Source: Progne subis subis (lineage: Eukaryota > Chordata > Aves > Passeriformes > Hirundinidae). Taken from it: DNA of 64,000 nucleotides. The stretch is taken from the NCBI GenBank assembly GCA_022316685.1, contig JAKJHU010000109.1, positions 310,001-374,000 of the forward strand, in the 5' to 3' direction. Under the pieces are notes generated by a model that searched no databases, was not told the origin of the DNA, and saw only the letters and a list, made by a program, of their open reading frames with translations. A program made the translations under genes and the position numbers. Below are positions 8,905 through 21,840 of the stretch, piece by piece. Positions within the stretch are counted from its first letter, which is position 1. Each line of letters begins with the position of its first letter.

Positions 8905-11900
8905 TACAGCTGGCTGTTTGTACGTCCCACGCCTGGTGCTGCTCCTGTTTGCAGAGTCGATAACTGATGGCAGAGAAGACTTTACTGTCTGAGGAATACT
9001 TATGCAAACAAGCACAATGGCTTAATAGGGAACACCCGGAGAAATCTCCAAAGAAAGCGCCATAAATTGCCCTTCCCATGGATTTATGGGGAGATTTTTC
9101 ACAGATATTTATGGTTTCCCAGGTGTGTTGTTGTGATTCCTTAGTGTGGATTTGCGTGGTGTGATCAGGGAGCCGATGAGAGAGGAACGTTGATGGGGTA
9201 GCCCAGTGTTCATACCAGGGAGGTAATGATGGAAATGACTCCCTTAATCCCTTGGTGAATTCCTCTTGTGTGCAGCAGCTGTAGCTCTGCCAGCACCAGC
9301 TGAGCATCTGGAGAGGCTGGAGAGTGGGGCTGGGTGGGTTTAGGTGGCCCTGATCGATTTAGATGGTCCTGATGGGTAGGTCACCTGCCACAGCCCTGTC
9401 TGAACGTGCTGCCCCATCCACCCTGCAGGGCTGGGCCACACCAACACTCTGCTGCTGCTGTCCACAGCCAGGCCATTGAACCACATCTCTTCTCCTCCTT
9501 TCCAGGTTCCTTGCCTCACCAGCAGGTCCTTGTAGGATTTCAGCTCTGGTAAGTGCAGTTATGTTTTCTGCTCGCTGAGTCCACGTCTGTTGCGAAAGTG
9601 TTGCTTGGGGTTGGAGGGGCACTGAGGCTGGGCACCACCACTGCTCTCCAGGCAGGTGGAAGAGCCTGAGTGTGCCCCTGTTAAGGAGCCAGTTTCTGCT
9701 GCACTTCACCCTAGAATTATTTGCCCTATATGCTGAGATGTGTCTGTCAGTGCCCTCCCATAATCCATGAAGGGAAACAGTGTGGGCATCTTTAATCCTT
9801 CCTGGGTAAACCTTGTTGGGTGGGAACTGAAAACTGGTGATTGGCATGATGTTTGTAATAAAAGCTGGGAGGTATTTCCTCTGAGTGGGGACTCAGGGAA
9901 CCTTTGGAACAATAAGAAGGTGAACTGATGTGTGGAAGGAGAGCACAACCTGCCTGGGGACCTTTGCAGAGGATCCAGGCTTAGAGGAGGATTTAGGACC
10001 TGGAAGAAATGTGAATGTCAGAAGCTGCAGTCCTGGCTACAAGCTAGTGTTGTCACCTATAGCCTTTCCAGGAATGTGCTCCTCTCAGGCCACCCTCTCT
10101 GCCACCAGCCACCCAGCTGACCCTCCTGCGGGACCAGTGGGTAGAAGGACAACATTTCTGGGCTTTCTCAGGCTCAAGTGCCTGTGCCATTCAGCGTTTG
10201 ATGTTTTCACATTTCCAAAGTCCCCATGGGTTTTCTGACCTTAGCTTTAACCCAGCGGAAAGGGTCCTGGTTCTGTGGTGAGGTAAATTAGCAGGGGTGT
10301 CTCGCAATCAGCGTGGCTACCATGTATTGTGTCATCTTCACCTTTGTCCTCTTGACGTGTTCTCTTTAAAAAGTACACATTTATCAAAAAGAGCAGCCTC
10401 TTTGTTTGATGCTATCTGTTGGTTTGATAATTAAGTCCCATGGAAGGCACTGACATCAGCCACATGCTCAAGGATTTGCCACCGATGTCCCAGGTTGCAA
10501 GGCCTTGTTGAACTTAACGGGTTTTCATTTCTTTAGCTGCAAATGCTTCACTACTTGAGGCCTAAAATTATTGAAGGGAAGATTGTAATGGTGATCTCAG
10601 GGTTCTGAGGTGCTGCTGGCATGACCTTGCTCTGAGACAGAGCTGTTCTATGACAGCTGGGGCTGTTCTACTGTCTGGGGCACAACTAAGCGTGATGGGG
10701 CAAACGAAGGTTGTGAATCCTGGTGGCTAGGGAACTGCCCTGATGTCCTCTCCTTGTACATCCATCTCACCAGAGGGCATCAGGCATGGTGTGAGCTTAC
10801 CCCAAAAGCTATTCCTCATTCCAAAACTGTGCAGAGACTCCTGATCCGTGATGCTTTGCTCGTGACCTTGGCAGCCTCAGTGGGAGCAGCTCAGGCCCTC
10901 GGGAGAGCTGTGCTGAGTTGAGGAAGCAGCACGGCCATGCTCCAGCACGTGGAGAAACTCCAGCCAATAGGTGGATGAACCATTCTAGAGATTTTTCTGT
11001 GTCAGGGCTGTGTTACATTGGGAATTGAACATACAGCTCTGTCTTCCCAGACAATTCCTGCAGGAGCAGCTCTGGCCACACTCCCTCCTGCAGCAAAAAG
11101 CAAGTGTCTGTAGCTGCAGAGTGGGGACAGGCAAGACAGGACCCATTGGTCCTCCAAAACGGGGAGAAAGTGGAAAATGGCCTGGAGGAGGGGGCAGGGA
11201 CGGAGAAGTGGCCATGATGGTAGAATTGCCTCTCCTGACACAACATAATCAGCTCATGGCTTCTTCTCCCCAGTCCTCTTACACCCCTCCCTGCACATCT
11301 CTCCCCAGACACGGCCATGTATGTTAGCAAAGATAAAAGCTCTCTTCCCACGCGGGCTCTTCTCCCTCAGCATGCTTAATCATGAGCCAACGTGGCAAAC
11401 AGCCTTCCTGAGAGAAGCCTCAGGCTTGGCTCTTCACTCTCCCTCCCTGCCTTTTGCCTCTGCTCCCACTCTGCCCCGCACCCCGGGGCTCCTCGCACGC
11501 CCCTGCAGCCTGCGCAGCCATCACGTGCCTCTGATAAATGAGCTTCATCTGCACCCAAAATTAATCACATTGTCATGCTGGCAGAGGATGAGGCAGCTGC
11601 ACTGAAATGCCCGAATCCCTGGCTAATTTATCACAGGGCCTGGATGCAGAGCGGCTCCGCGGCTCCTGCCGCATGGAGACATGCTCCGGAGAGGCAGATG
11701 GTGACTAGGAGCTGTGAGGCCTGGGAGCAAATGCTCGGGAGGACACGTTCTCCTCCTCCTCCCCAGAGCTCAGCCACTGATTTTTAACCAGGAGAACCTG
11801 GTGGGAGATTGCCTGTGCCCAGGAGGGCCGATGCTGCTGGGGACAGCCCGGCTCCTCAGAGCCACCTCGGACCTGGAAGCTGATGTGTCCTCCTGCGCTG

Positions 11901-12035
11901 GAGCATGCTTGGGAACCCAGAGCAGAAGACCAATGAGGAAAACGAATACAAGGGAATTACTCCAGGATTTCCAAAGCCATGGTCTTTGTGGATGGTTGGA
12001 AGCAGGAGGCACCCAGCCAGGCTGATGTGTCTTAT

Positions 12036-12641
12036 TTACTTCATTGCTCCAGTTTTGCTCATCAGAAGCAAAGTGTTCACTGGCTGTGCCCGTGATGGGC
12101 TGGGATCTGCATGGAGAACCAGCTCCAGGGCCAAGGGCTTCCGGCTGGGCCAGTTCCTGGTACAGGATGTCAAGGATGGGGGCCAGTTGTGATGTTTGCT
12201 CCTGGTGTTGTGTGTCTTTCTGGGATCCACATCATCCTGCTTGCTTGTTGGTTGCCAGCTGCTCCTTTCCATTTCAGTGTGGATTTGCTGAGCAAAATCT
12301 CTTCTCCTAAGTCCATCCCTAGGACAGACATGGATTTCTCCAGTATATTCACTCTTGCTTGTCTTGTGGTAACTAATTACTAATTCCAGACCAGATGTGG
12401 CTCTGGAGTGCTCGTTAACTAATTGGATGCCTTCCAGCAAATCCCAGCAGTCCCTCCACGATGGGAAAGTCATGTGTTCCTTGTCTGCTTCCTGATTGCT
12501 TTTTTCCCCCCCAAAGTCGATGGGAGCACCTTGGAAGATCCACTGGGGCTGCTCTCCTGGAACTGGCAGGGGGCTGCTGACAATACAGCAGGTGCTTCCT
12601 TGGAGGTGCATAATAATGGACAGCAGAGCAAAGCAACACAC
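12036..12641 (-). other. Open frame of 201 codons, unknown
   Basis: This minus-strand frame starts at an ATG ending at 12641 and runs uninterrupted to a stop at 12036. Its product would be hydrophilic, with many Lys, Arg, Glu, Asp, Ser and Thr in its second half, unlike the Cys/Trp/Pro-rich products of most chance frames here. I recognise no domain, signal peptide or membrane segment. Shorter open frames overlap it on both strands, so a chance origin is quite possible. It could also be a fragment of a retrocopy or a coding exon. I give it low weight as a gene. Confidence 0.15.
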
Positions 12642-14649
12642 AGATGCCCTGGACAGTGACTGGTGGCATCCTTCGTTGCGCTCCCAGGTGCTGGAAGAGG
12701 CTGGAAACCTGCTCTGCCCACTGGTCTCTCAGGGTGTCACACTGTCTCAATTTGCAGATGTTGTTGGATGTGGGTTTTTTCCTCTTAGCCTGGCAGAAAT
12801 GCTGGAAAACTGTTGTCCTGTGCAGTCTGTATCTCTGTGTTGCTCATGCTTCGCTGTCGTGGGGAGAACTGGTTCCATGTTTTTAGAGAAAAGAGGCTTT
12901 TATCAATAAAACCAAGCTGCTGGTGCTCCCAACAGCTTGCCCAGACAAAACAGTGAATGGCTTTTGTTAAAACTTTAAATCTTAATTAGAGGGGCATGGA
13001 CTCCCTTAGATCAGCCATAAGCTGGTGTTCAGATAAGCATGGAGTTTTGAGAAGGGAGAAGGGGTGTTTTGGTCTCCTGTACCTGTGAGGTCTCTGGCCA
13101 CTGGGCACCAGCAGTCATGGGCAGCTGAGCAGGAAACAGTGGAAAGCTCAGTCTGAGCATCTCTGAGCCTCCTCCTCAGACCCTGCAACCTGCTGGGCTG
13201 ATCCAGGAGCTCTCCTCCCTCTTCACCTGCATGCTTCAGAGTGGATTTTGTGCTGTGCTTGTGACTCTGTCTCCAAGCTCTTTGGAAAGGCAGATGTGTG
13301 TGGCTGTGAGCAGGAGACGTGTCTGACCTGATGTTCATCCTTATTTCAACTCCCCTAGGGCCTTTGGGGGATGATGCAGCCTTCAATCAGCACAGAGGAA
13401 GAAGCAGTTCTCTTGGCTCAGTTGCATGCTCAGAGTGAATTGCTGCCAAGGACTCCCATGGGTGCCACCCCTGACCCTGGTGGCGTGGTGATGGCTCCCG
13501 GTGGTCAGCATTGCTCAGCCTTGCGGAGGCTGCCTTATTTTTTTTTCCTATGCTCTTGTTTTTTTTAAGTCAGGGCTACAGCTGAGGTTTTGTAGGCACC
13601 CGTTTGCCAAAACATGACTGGCTTGTGCCCACTGTTGAGTGGAGAGGCCAGGGAGGAGCCAGGAAGCAGCTGAGATGTGACGTAGGGAATTGGAGGTGTG
13701 TGGTGACACCAGAGCAAGAACTGGTCACACGGCCTAGGAAACAACAGCTCAGGTTTCCAGAGAGTATTGAGAGGGTGGAAGGCAGCGTTTCTGGGGAGCC
13801 TGGCAGAGGATGTCCATGCTGGGAGACTCCATGGGATGCCTTTGCTTGGGCTGTGTGAGGAGGAGTGCTGAGGGTCTGTCCCAGGTCTCACAGGGATGGC
13901 TGGGCTGCTGCTGGTGCTGGGACAGGGCAGGACCTCCTGCCAGAGTCAGGCCTGGGCACCAATGCTGCTCTGCTCAGCATTTACCATCCCCTGGGCTGGG
14001 AGGGAGCCCAAACACCGCTCCAGGAATGGCAGAGGCACCCCAAGCAGCACATGGGATGCTCCAGGGATGCTGAGCCACGTCAGCAGAAGGAAATGCTTGT
14101 CTGTCCAAAGAAAAGGCTTTTCCAGACTGTTAGAGCGTGGGGAAAGCCTGTTGTGGCTATTTGGAAGCACTTCGTGGTTGGAGGTGCCCAAGTCTTTTAG
14201 GACCCAGTTTCTGGAAGGATCTGTTCCCTAGAAATTCAAAGTAACTTATTGCAGATCCCTGTGTACTAGCAGGCAGGGCAATGCTCAAGGACTTTTCATG
14301 ACAGGGCTGCCTGCTTTTTTATAGGTGCAAATAACTGTGCACAAATTACACCAGACCTTGCCATCCATTAGCAATCTGCTGCTTTGATCTTTTGTCAGTG
14401 TGAAGCAACTGGAAGTGTTTCTTTGGGTTTAGTCCAGCCCTAGGGTAGTGAATTGGACATCTCCTGTCCCTCTGTCTCTTGTAGAATCCATATGGATGTA
14501 ATGGATTTAGTGGCATTTTGCATTTTCCTCTGTCCAGGCACAAATAATTCAGGTATTTCACCCTGACACCCAGTGGTGCAAAACCCCTGCACCCATGTTT
14601 TGGAGAGGGTTGTGCTGTGAATCCTTGTGCTCCTCTGAGCTCAGCCTTT

Positions 14650-14714
14650 GGGGGCTGGGCATGGTTTGAGGGGGATTGGGCATGGTTTGTGTGGGGGTTT
14701 GGCATAGTTTGTGT
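14650..14714 (+). repeat. About 22-bp tandem repeat, three degenerate copies
   Basis: Three imperfect copies of a unit built on GGGCATGGTTTG, separated by G-rich spacers, lie in tandem. The unit is about 21-22 bp, and the third copy has lost a G and changed the core to GGCATAG. It is a short minisatellite with no visible gene context. Confidence 0.55.
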
Positions 14715-15419
14715 TTCCTTGAACCACTGTGCTTTTGGACAGAGCTGGAAGCACCAGCCTCCTTGGCATGCTCCAAAGCCAGCTCCAGCCAGCTGAAATA
14801 GCCTGGTGTGACTCTGCAGAGCCTGATTTCTAGTCCCTGTCATTAAACACCCAGCTGTTGAGGTCTTTTATATGTATTCAAATTGAGACTTGTCAGGATT
14901 AAGGTAGCAGTGAGCTCGCCTCGGTGACCAGGAAGATCTGTTGAGCTTTTAAAGCAAACTCCATCACACTTCAGCCAGGCTGGTCAGGGATCTGAGCATG
15001 CCGGGGATGCTTTCATGGGCTGAGCTGGTGAGACTGGGTGGGAAACTTTGCTCTGTTGCTGCTGGTATCCAGCCCATGGGCGAGAGCGTGGGAGCTTCCT
15101 TAGAGATAGGGTCTCCAGGCTCCAAAAGAAGTACCCAGAGGCACAGAGGGGCTACATTTTGTGCTGAGGTCTCGAAGGGAGAAGAGGGCTCAGCATCTGG
15201 AGATTTTCCAGGCAATGCCCGTAACCGCCTCATCACACTGAAGCTGGCAGGAGAAGATGGCTGCTCCCCTAAATTCCAGATTTGTCCATCACTAGCGATA
15301 ATGCACGGAGAAATAAATGTCACTTACAAAATTTATGGGAGAAGCTGCTTTGCTAGTCTCCTTTTTTAAGGTTGCACTCAAAATTAAACCACATCTTCCC
15401 CCAAGGGGGAGCAGCAGGC

Positions 15420-15579
15420 TGTCACCGTAACAAATGTCCCGGTGTGTCACGGAGCAGCGCACATGTGTGCGCGGGCACCGAGAAGCAGGGCGGCGCAAGC
15501 GGAGCCGCTCACGTGGCTGGGTAGCTGAGGAAAATCGTTCTTCTCGTACTTACATTTTATATGGCAATTTCCTGGCCGC

Positions 15580-15621
<42 letters not shown>

Positions 15622-16270
15622 CCCCCCCAAAAAACCCCAGCGGAAGAGTTACACAAGCTCAAAACCGAGTTCCCAGGATAAAACCTGGAGCGTGATTTCT
15701 TTACGCAGGGCAAATCCCCTACTCCTCGCTTGTGCGGGCTCACGTAGAGCATCCCAACCCGGCAGGATGGGATCCCGGAGCCCCACGGCGTAGGCAGCAT
15801 CACCTCGCAGGAGGTGTTTGTGGCTAAGACGAGGATCAGTGTGGCTTTGAGGTCTGTTTTCCCTCCTTACCCTGAGCGGGGGGTGGCAATTCGAGGTGCG
15901 GCTCCCCCCGGGTCTCTCCCGTGCCGCGTGTCTGGACGGGGCGCTCCGGTTGGGGGACGTTCATCAGCTCTGGCAGAGGAGCTAATGCGATTAAGGGCTT
16001 TTCTCACCCTCCGCTCGGTGCTCATTAACACTTCCCCACTAAGGAGTTTAGAAGCGTCGCCTCGTCTCGCCGCGGCTTTGGTCGGTGACGAGGGGAGCGG
16101 GCGGGCGGTGCAGGGGGAAGAGCTCCCCGACCCTGTGGGCTCTGTCCGGACAGCGGCAGGGTCACACAGGGAGGGGACGTGGCTGCGAGAGCCGCTGCAG
16201 CGCAGGGCGATGCCACCGACCGCAACGCTTCCAGCGAGGAGTGCTATTTCTGCCGGGGGTGGGGAGCTGG
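15420..16270. promoter_or_regulatory. CpG island
   Basis: CpG dinucleotides are dense, about 38 by eye in the 390 bases from 15870 to 16260, whereas the surrounding kilobases have few. In vertebrates such islands usually mark promoters or developmental regulatory elements. There is no obvious TATA box. A TAAT-N3-ATTA palindrome, the form bound by paired-class homeodomain dimers, lies at 15983-15993. A plus-strand frame of 162 codons (15814-16302) crosses it, but CpG islands are stop-poor, so this is not evidence of coding. A 36-base A tract interrupts the left part. A minus-strand GTAAGTA donor-like motif occurs near 15550, so transcription toward lower coordinates is possible. Confidence 0.6.
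15582..15617 (+). repeat. Poly(A) tract of 36 bases inside the CpG island
   Basis: Thirty-six consecutive A residues follow GGCCGCGT and precede a short C run. It is the longest homopolymer in the window. I see no retroelement or retrocopy upstream whose tail it could be, and no clear target-site duplication. It may be an expanded simple repeat, and its length could be affected by sequencing error. Confidence 0.85.
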
Positions 16271-17351
16271 GGAAGGCAGATGCTCTGGTTGAGGGAGGGT
16301 GATGCTGCCTGCCTGGTAGCCTGCAAACGGAGCCCTACAAACAGCTTCTCCTGTGGTGTCACAACCCCGTCCTCTGCGCAGGCAGGGAGACAACCCAATT
16401 TTGGAAGCCTCCCTCCCAGATCTCACAATTGAGAACCGGGAGAGATATTTTTATTTGGTCTTACAAGTAGGTCTTGAGACATCTCTAAGTGGGTGCTTCA
16501 TAGTCTGCGTGGAAATGAAACCCTCCCATGCGCCACACAAAGCCCTTCACAGCGGCCAGCCCGAGGCTTTGCCCTGCCGCCTCTATCCTACCCTGCGCTC
16601 TCCTTTTGCTCCATGTCCCCGGGCAGCTCTCCTGGGGGCACCTGGGGCAGGCTGACACGAGTTCTGACCCCTGCCCAACAAGATTTGATGCAGAAGGTGC
16701 TTCTAGACTTTCTGTGGTGGGTCCCAGGTGTATTTTTAGTCACTCGAAATGTGTCCGTCTGTGTTGAACTGAAGAAGAAAAGTATATTTGATGAATTTTT
16801 TTTTCCCCTGAATATTTTAATTCTTCCAACCAGAAAACCTGATTCTCCCATGAAAATTGTGTTTCCTGTTTGAAAACAGGTTGTTAACATGCCAGTCATC
16901 ACTACAGAGAGCTGCTTTTCCAGGGGCTAATACTTGAAGATTGACTGATTTCAATATCTAGCATTCTACATCCTCTGATTCAGCCTTTTCCCTGCATCAT
17001 CGGGGCTTTTGTGCTTTCCCTTTCTCTGATGTGGATCCTCTGCTGCCTTGCAAGTCCCAGGCTCCTGCTGCAGCCTGGGTCAGCTGAGCTGAGGAAGACC
17101 TCTCCACTCTGCCTGCCTGGCCACTTCCATGAAACCTCCAGGATTTTAATAACTTTGAGATTTTCAGCTGTCACTCACAAGCCCTTGAATTTGACAGCTG
17201 CTGAGTCGGAGAGTAATTAGGGTAGACAGACAACACGTGGAGCACGTGATGGCACAAGACTTGTTTTCTTAAGGAAACCATGCCAACAAAAAAAACCCCA
17301 AAACAAAACCAAACCAAAACAAAAAAAAACAACCTAAAAATGCCTCTTTCC

Positions 17352-17375
17352 TTTTTTTTTTTTTTTTTTTTTTTT
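17352..17375 (+). repeat. Poly(T) tract of 24 bases after an A-rich stretch
   Basis: An A-rich stretch with interspersed C (about 17286-17340) is followed, after about a dozen bases, by 24 consecutive T residues. The A-rich and T-rich parts could pair as an imperfect hairpin in RNA or single-stranded DNA. It looks like simple-sequence expansion. Confidence 0.8.
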
Positions 17376-20300
17376 CTCCTTGTTCTATCTGCAGATAGCT
17401 CTTGACTGACAGTAAGGGAACGTGGGCTGCCTTAGGGTGGTGACACCCAGCACTGGGTGCTGTGTGGGCAGGATGGGTGTTCTTGTCCCTGCAGTCCTTG
17501 GGGACACAGTGGTGACTTTGGTCCCTTTGAGGTGACACCAGGTGTGAGTGACGGACGTGACACGAGCATCTCCAGCAGCGCTGTGCTATTTCAGGGCAAA
17601 CCATCAACTCTCAACCATCTTTTATAAGTAAAGGAGATTTTAATTAAAACCACGAATGGTTGCCAGTCTATTACACTGCACATTCTGCCAAATAGCAGAG
17701 CATTCTTTAAAATACCTGTTAAAATACTGAATGGTGCTGCCGTTAAGAGATTTTGGCTGATTGCTGAAGGTGCTGCCTTCAGCCCTAGGTCTGTGCCCTG
17801 CTCCAGGTGGTGCAGGAGGTCTCAGCTGAAGCAGCCAACATTGGGTTTGGAGGTGATGCCTGATTGCTTTGTGTGCCCCGTCCTTTGGAAGGGGGACATC
17901 AGCATCAGGAGCAAAGAGTGGGCAGGGCTGTGCCAAGGGAGCTACTGAGCCCCTTACTGTGTTGGAGGAATGGAAGGTACTGCCTAAGGCTTCTGGTGGA
18001 ACCTCATGCTGCAGGCAGAAACAGACAGGAGGAGAAGGACGAGGGCTGCTGCTGAAGGCTGCAGTTCCTGGTCAAATCGCTGCCCTCCAGGGTCTGGCTT
18101 TGTGTCTGGGATGCTCAGAGAAACCCAGACCCACACAGCTGCCTGCCCGTGCCAGCTTTTACTCCCTTTACCCACTCCTCTCTCTCGGCGCTGGCGGGCA
18201 GCCCAGTGCCAGGCTTTTTATGGTTTTCTTTTTGTCTTTTTCAATGAGAATAAATCTTTTATCTGTTGACTGTGAGACTGTGCTGCGAACAGCAGTCGTA
18301 CAGATCTTGTGGGTTTTTTATAGCCACCTCCATCTTCCAGGTTGACGGTTTGCAGCTTGGTCAGTGCCTGGAGTTGGCACTGCTGGCTTGGATGGAGATT
18401 AACCCCAGCTGCTCCGTGCTGGAGACTGAGATGCAGGGATGGAGACCTGTCCTGCCACCCCCACGGCATGATGTTGTCTCTGCTCACCTTGTACTGAGGG
18501 GAAGAGGAAAGGGGAAGCATGTGGCTGGAAGGAGGCAGACACAGAGCAAGGAAAACCAGCTCATTTTGCTTAATTATGACTGACTGTGACAGCCCGCATC
18601 TTTAGCTTGAAAAGTATCTGTGAGGTACGGGCTGCTTCTCTCAAACAGGATAATTATGTTAATTAAAATGCTTTCTTTATGGCAGTTCTGATTAATAAAA
18701 ACAGTTCCAGTGCTCTCTTTAAACACGCTAACCTTCTGTTGTGCAGGAAAACTGGCTTTTCTCAGCAATTTATGACTTTTAAAACAGATTAGAGTGGGAC
18801 AGCCTGCTGCTTTCACACAGTAACGCTTCCTCCCCGGGGGGAGAGCAAGGCAGCCCACCAGCACAGTGCCCTGCTCGCAGGGGAACAGACGGAGCAGAGC
18901 ACTCGGGCAGCGACGCTGGAGCAGGCAGCAACATGTACCCGTGTGGGAGCTAGGGATGGGAGGCGTCAGAGAGCTCTGCGACAGTGCCAGGGAATAAAAA
19001 TACCACTTATTTCACTAATTGCTGTTTATTTCCTCTGCAAAGTATTGCGATAATTAACAAGCTCCCAATTAAGAAAAAATTGTGTGTAGAGGAAAAGCAG
19101 GTACGGCTGCCAAGAGAGCTGGGTTTGTGCCAGAGCGCGGTGAGGGGCACTGGTGGTGGTCCCTCTTGCTGACCACACGTGGGATGGAGCCCTTTGGGGA
19201 CTCCTGCACTCTGGAGGTTGTGATGATTTCCCAGTTCCCCACCAGAGACCTTTCCCGAGATGATGGCTGTGCTTCCCTCCAGAGGTTTGAAAGCTTAGGA
19301 GCTCACATGACCACTGGTGTGGCTGCTTCGTGTTCTGTCCTTTGGCTGCTTTGCTGGTCCTGGAAGGGGTTTGATTCTTACATGTGGACTGTTCAAGGCC
19401 TCTGAGCACAGTCTGGTGTGGGTTTGGAGAGGTGCTGAGCATCCACCACCCTCCTGAGAAGCAGTGGCAAAAATTGGGAGGGCTTGGTATCTCTGCAGGT
19501 AGCTCTGAAAACATAATCAACAGGCAGCCTGGTGTTCATAAGGAGGCACTGCCTGGTGTTCAGAAGGAGGATGGGTTTGCCACACACCTGTCCACAAATG
19601 AGAGTCCCCAGCCAGATACATGTCCCCACTGTGGCAAGGAGGTTTTGTGTCCTTCCCACCCTCCCTTTTCCTTTTTCCACATCTTTCCCCTGGCTTGCCA
19701 CCCCTGCTGGCAGATGGTGTCTTAGGCTGAGCCAGATGCTGGAGCAGCACGTGAAGTGGTTCTTAGCTCACAGGCTTAGCAAGGGCCTCTCACACAGGGG
19801 TCGTGACTTACATTGGGTCCTTTCCCTTCCTCTATGCCCAGGAAGGGACCAGCACCTCCAGCAGCCCATCCTCAGGTTCAGGGTGTGCTGCTGAGCCCTC
19901 TGCTTTGGCAGGTGCTTTGGGGAGGGTGTCACCATCCTTCTGCCCTGCAGGTAGCTGGCCAGAGGAGTTTGGGTCGGTTCTGCCCTGCTCCTCTAGGAGA
20001 GGAGGGCAGTGAGTGCTTGTCCTTGACCCTGTGAAATGCTGCATGCCACCAGCAGCCCTTGCCTCAAGCATCAGTTTGCCACTGAGCTGTGACTCCTGCT
20101 GTAGAGCTGGTTGACTTCATTGGGTTTGCTCGACCTGGTGAATGGTTGGCAGGCAGCCCCACTCACCCTCTCTTGCCATGTTTGAAGTATTTGGGGAAGA
20201 ATTGGTGTGGGAGAAGGAGAGTAAAAACCCCTAAAGGCTTTAGCATATCGAGAGTAGGCTAGGGGAGGGTGGTGAGGGGCTGTGGGGTGAGGCTCCTGCA

Positions 20301-21840
20301 CACATCCAGCAAGGCAGCTTTGCCCTTTGGTGTGTCTGCAACCCACAGATCCTGGTGAGCAGTGCAGTCATGCAGGGAAGCTATCCAGAGCTTCCCTGCA
20401 GGTTATCCCCTGCTGCAGCCACCCCAGCACAGCTCCAGCCCCCTGGCACAGCCCTTTCCTTGCCCTGCAGGCAGGGCTGGGGCTGGCTCCACTCTGCTCC
20501 TCTCCTCGCTGCCCCGTTTACCTCTGCTATATTTACATGTCTATTTTATGATTTCAATTTTTAATGCTTCTGCTCTTTGAAGATGCTTAATGCTTTGGAG
20601 TGGAACATTTTCTTCTGAGTCCTGAGTGCCAACTGAGGACAGACCAATAAATCAACTAATAACTGGAACCTCATTTTCTGCTCCCATAGCTGTGAGTTAA
20701 CCCTCCCTTGTGCCTCCAAGGCTCTCCTGGTGCTTACCATCTCCCTGGGCAGGGGAGCTGCTTGTGCCAGCTATGAACATCCTTTTGCTGGGCAATGCCA
20801 GGCCTTTGGGATTCCCATGCTGGGCTGTATCTTTAGTGGTGGTTTCTGGGAATGTCTTAAGTCATGGTTTCCAGCTGCCTCCTTCTTTCCCTTTCTGTCA
20901 CCACTGTTCCCAACGCCTTGCTGGGCCAGCAGAGCTGGAGGTTAGGAAGGCAGCCTGTAGAGAGTGGGGAGCATGGGGGGTGGCTCTGGCAAGTCACCCA
21001 GTGAGACCTAGGCTGTTCCAAAGCTCCGATCTTTGTGGCTTTGTGATGCCACAGAATCCAGGAGCTCTGATTGTGCTCTGCAGCAATGACATCCAGAGAA
21101 AGCCACTTCCTTGCGGCTTGCACAGGGAACTCTTGCCATGCTGATAGGTTGTGGAAGAACCGGAGGAACACCTCAGGAAGGCATCCCATCTCCCTGTCAC
21201 TGGCAGCTGGAGCTGATGAATCCCCAGCTGATGAACCCCTGAATTATGAGTCTAACAGAAAGTGGCAGATCTTAGGTAAATCTTCTTTCCAGCTATTCAG
21301 CCTAGCCCCCAAGGGCTGAGGACTTTCCACACTGCTGCCTTCATTAGTCCAACTCTATTTCCTGTTCTCATTCATCTCAATAACATCTAACCCTTTAAAG
21401 AAGCACCTGCATTTACCTGATCCTGCAGCGAGGTCTGCAGGATGCTTGCAGGGTAGTCTGTGTTTCCCCTCTGCATGTCCACACCTGCAGGCTTGAGGAT
21501 TCATGTGCTAGCCCTGCTCTCAAGATACCTTCCCCGAGACAGGCTGCTGGCCTTACCTTGCTCTAATACTTCATTGCCTGTTGAATTATGAAAGCCCTGC
21601 TTGTATCAGCTGGCAGGTGGCCACAGAGCTGCCTCTCAGCTACTCTTTAACTTCTGACTCCAAGGTGTTGCATGCATTAGCCTCGTCTGCTCTGCATCTG
21701 GAGCCAGGCTGTGCCCGTAGGCTGTGCTGACGTGGGGGGCCCTGGGGAAGGCCTGGCCTTGCAGAAAGCAGCCAGCCCTGGGCTCTGCTCCCCTCAGGGG
21801 GCTCTGGAACTGTGCTGCTGTACAGTGGGCAGGGGTGCAG

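Larger units (their letters stand above)
8881..15419. other. Non-coding DNA flanking the retrovirus, no gene recognised
   Basis: The first kilobase above the retrovirus keeps two minus-strand open frames (8867-9307, 146 codons; 9359-9847, 162 codons) without a recognisable domain. They might be retrovirus-related because they share its strand, but this is unproven. A 19-bp imperfect tandem duplication lies at 9339-9376. Further on I see unique sequence, an AT-richer segment at 10355-10580, a 201-codon minus-strand frame at 12036-12641, a plus-strand AATAAA at 12905-12910 and a short tandem repeat near 14650. None establishes a gene. Confidence 0.5.

Noticed and set aside
15814..16302. 162-codon plus-strand frame through the CpG island
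   Set aside because: CpG-dense DNA has few stop codons. No splice donor or domain supports it as coding.
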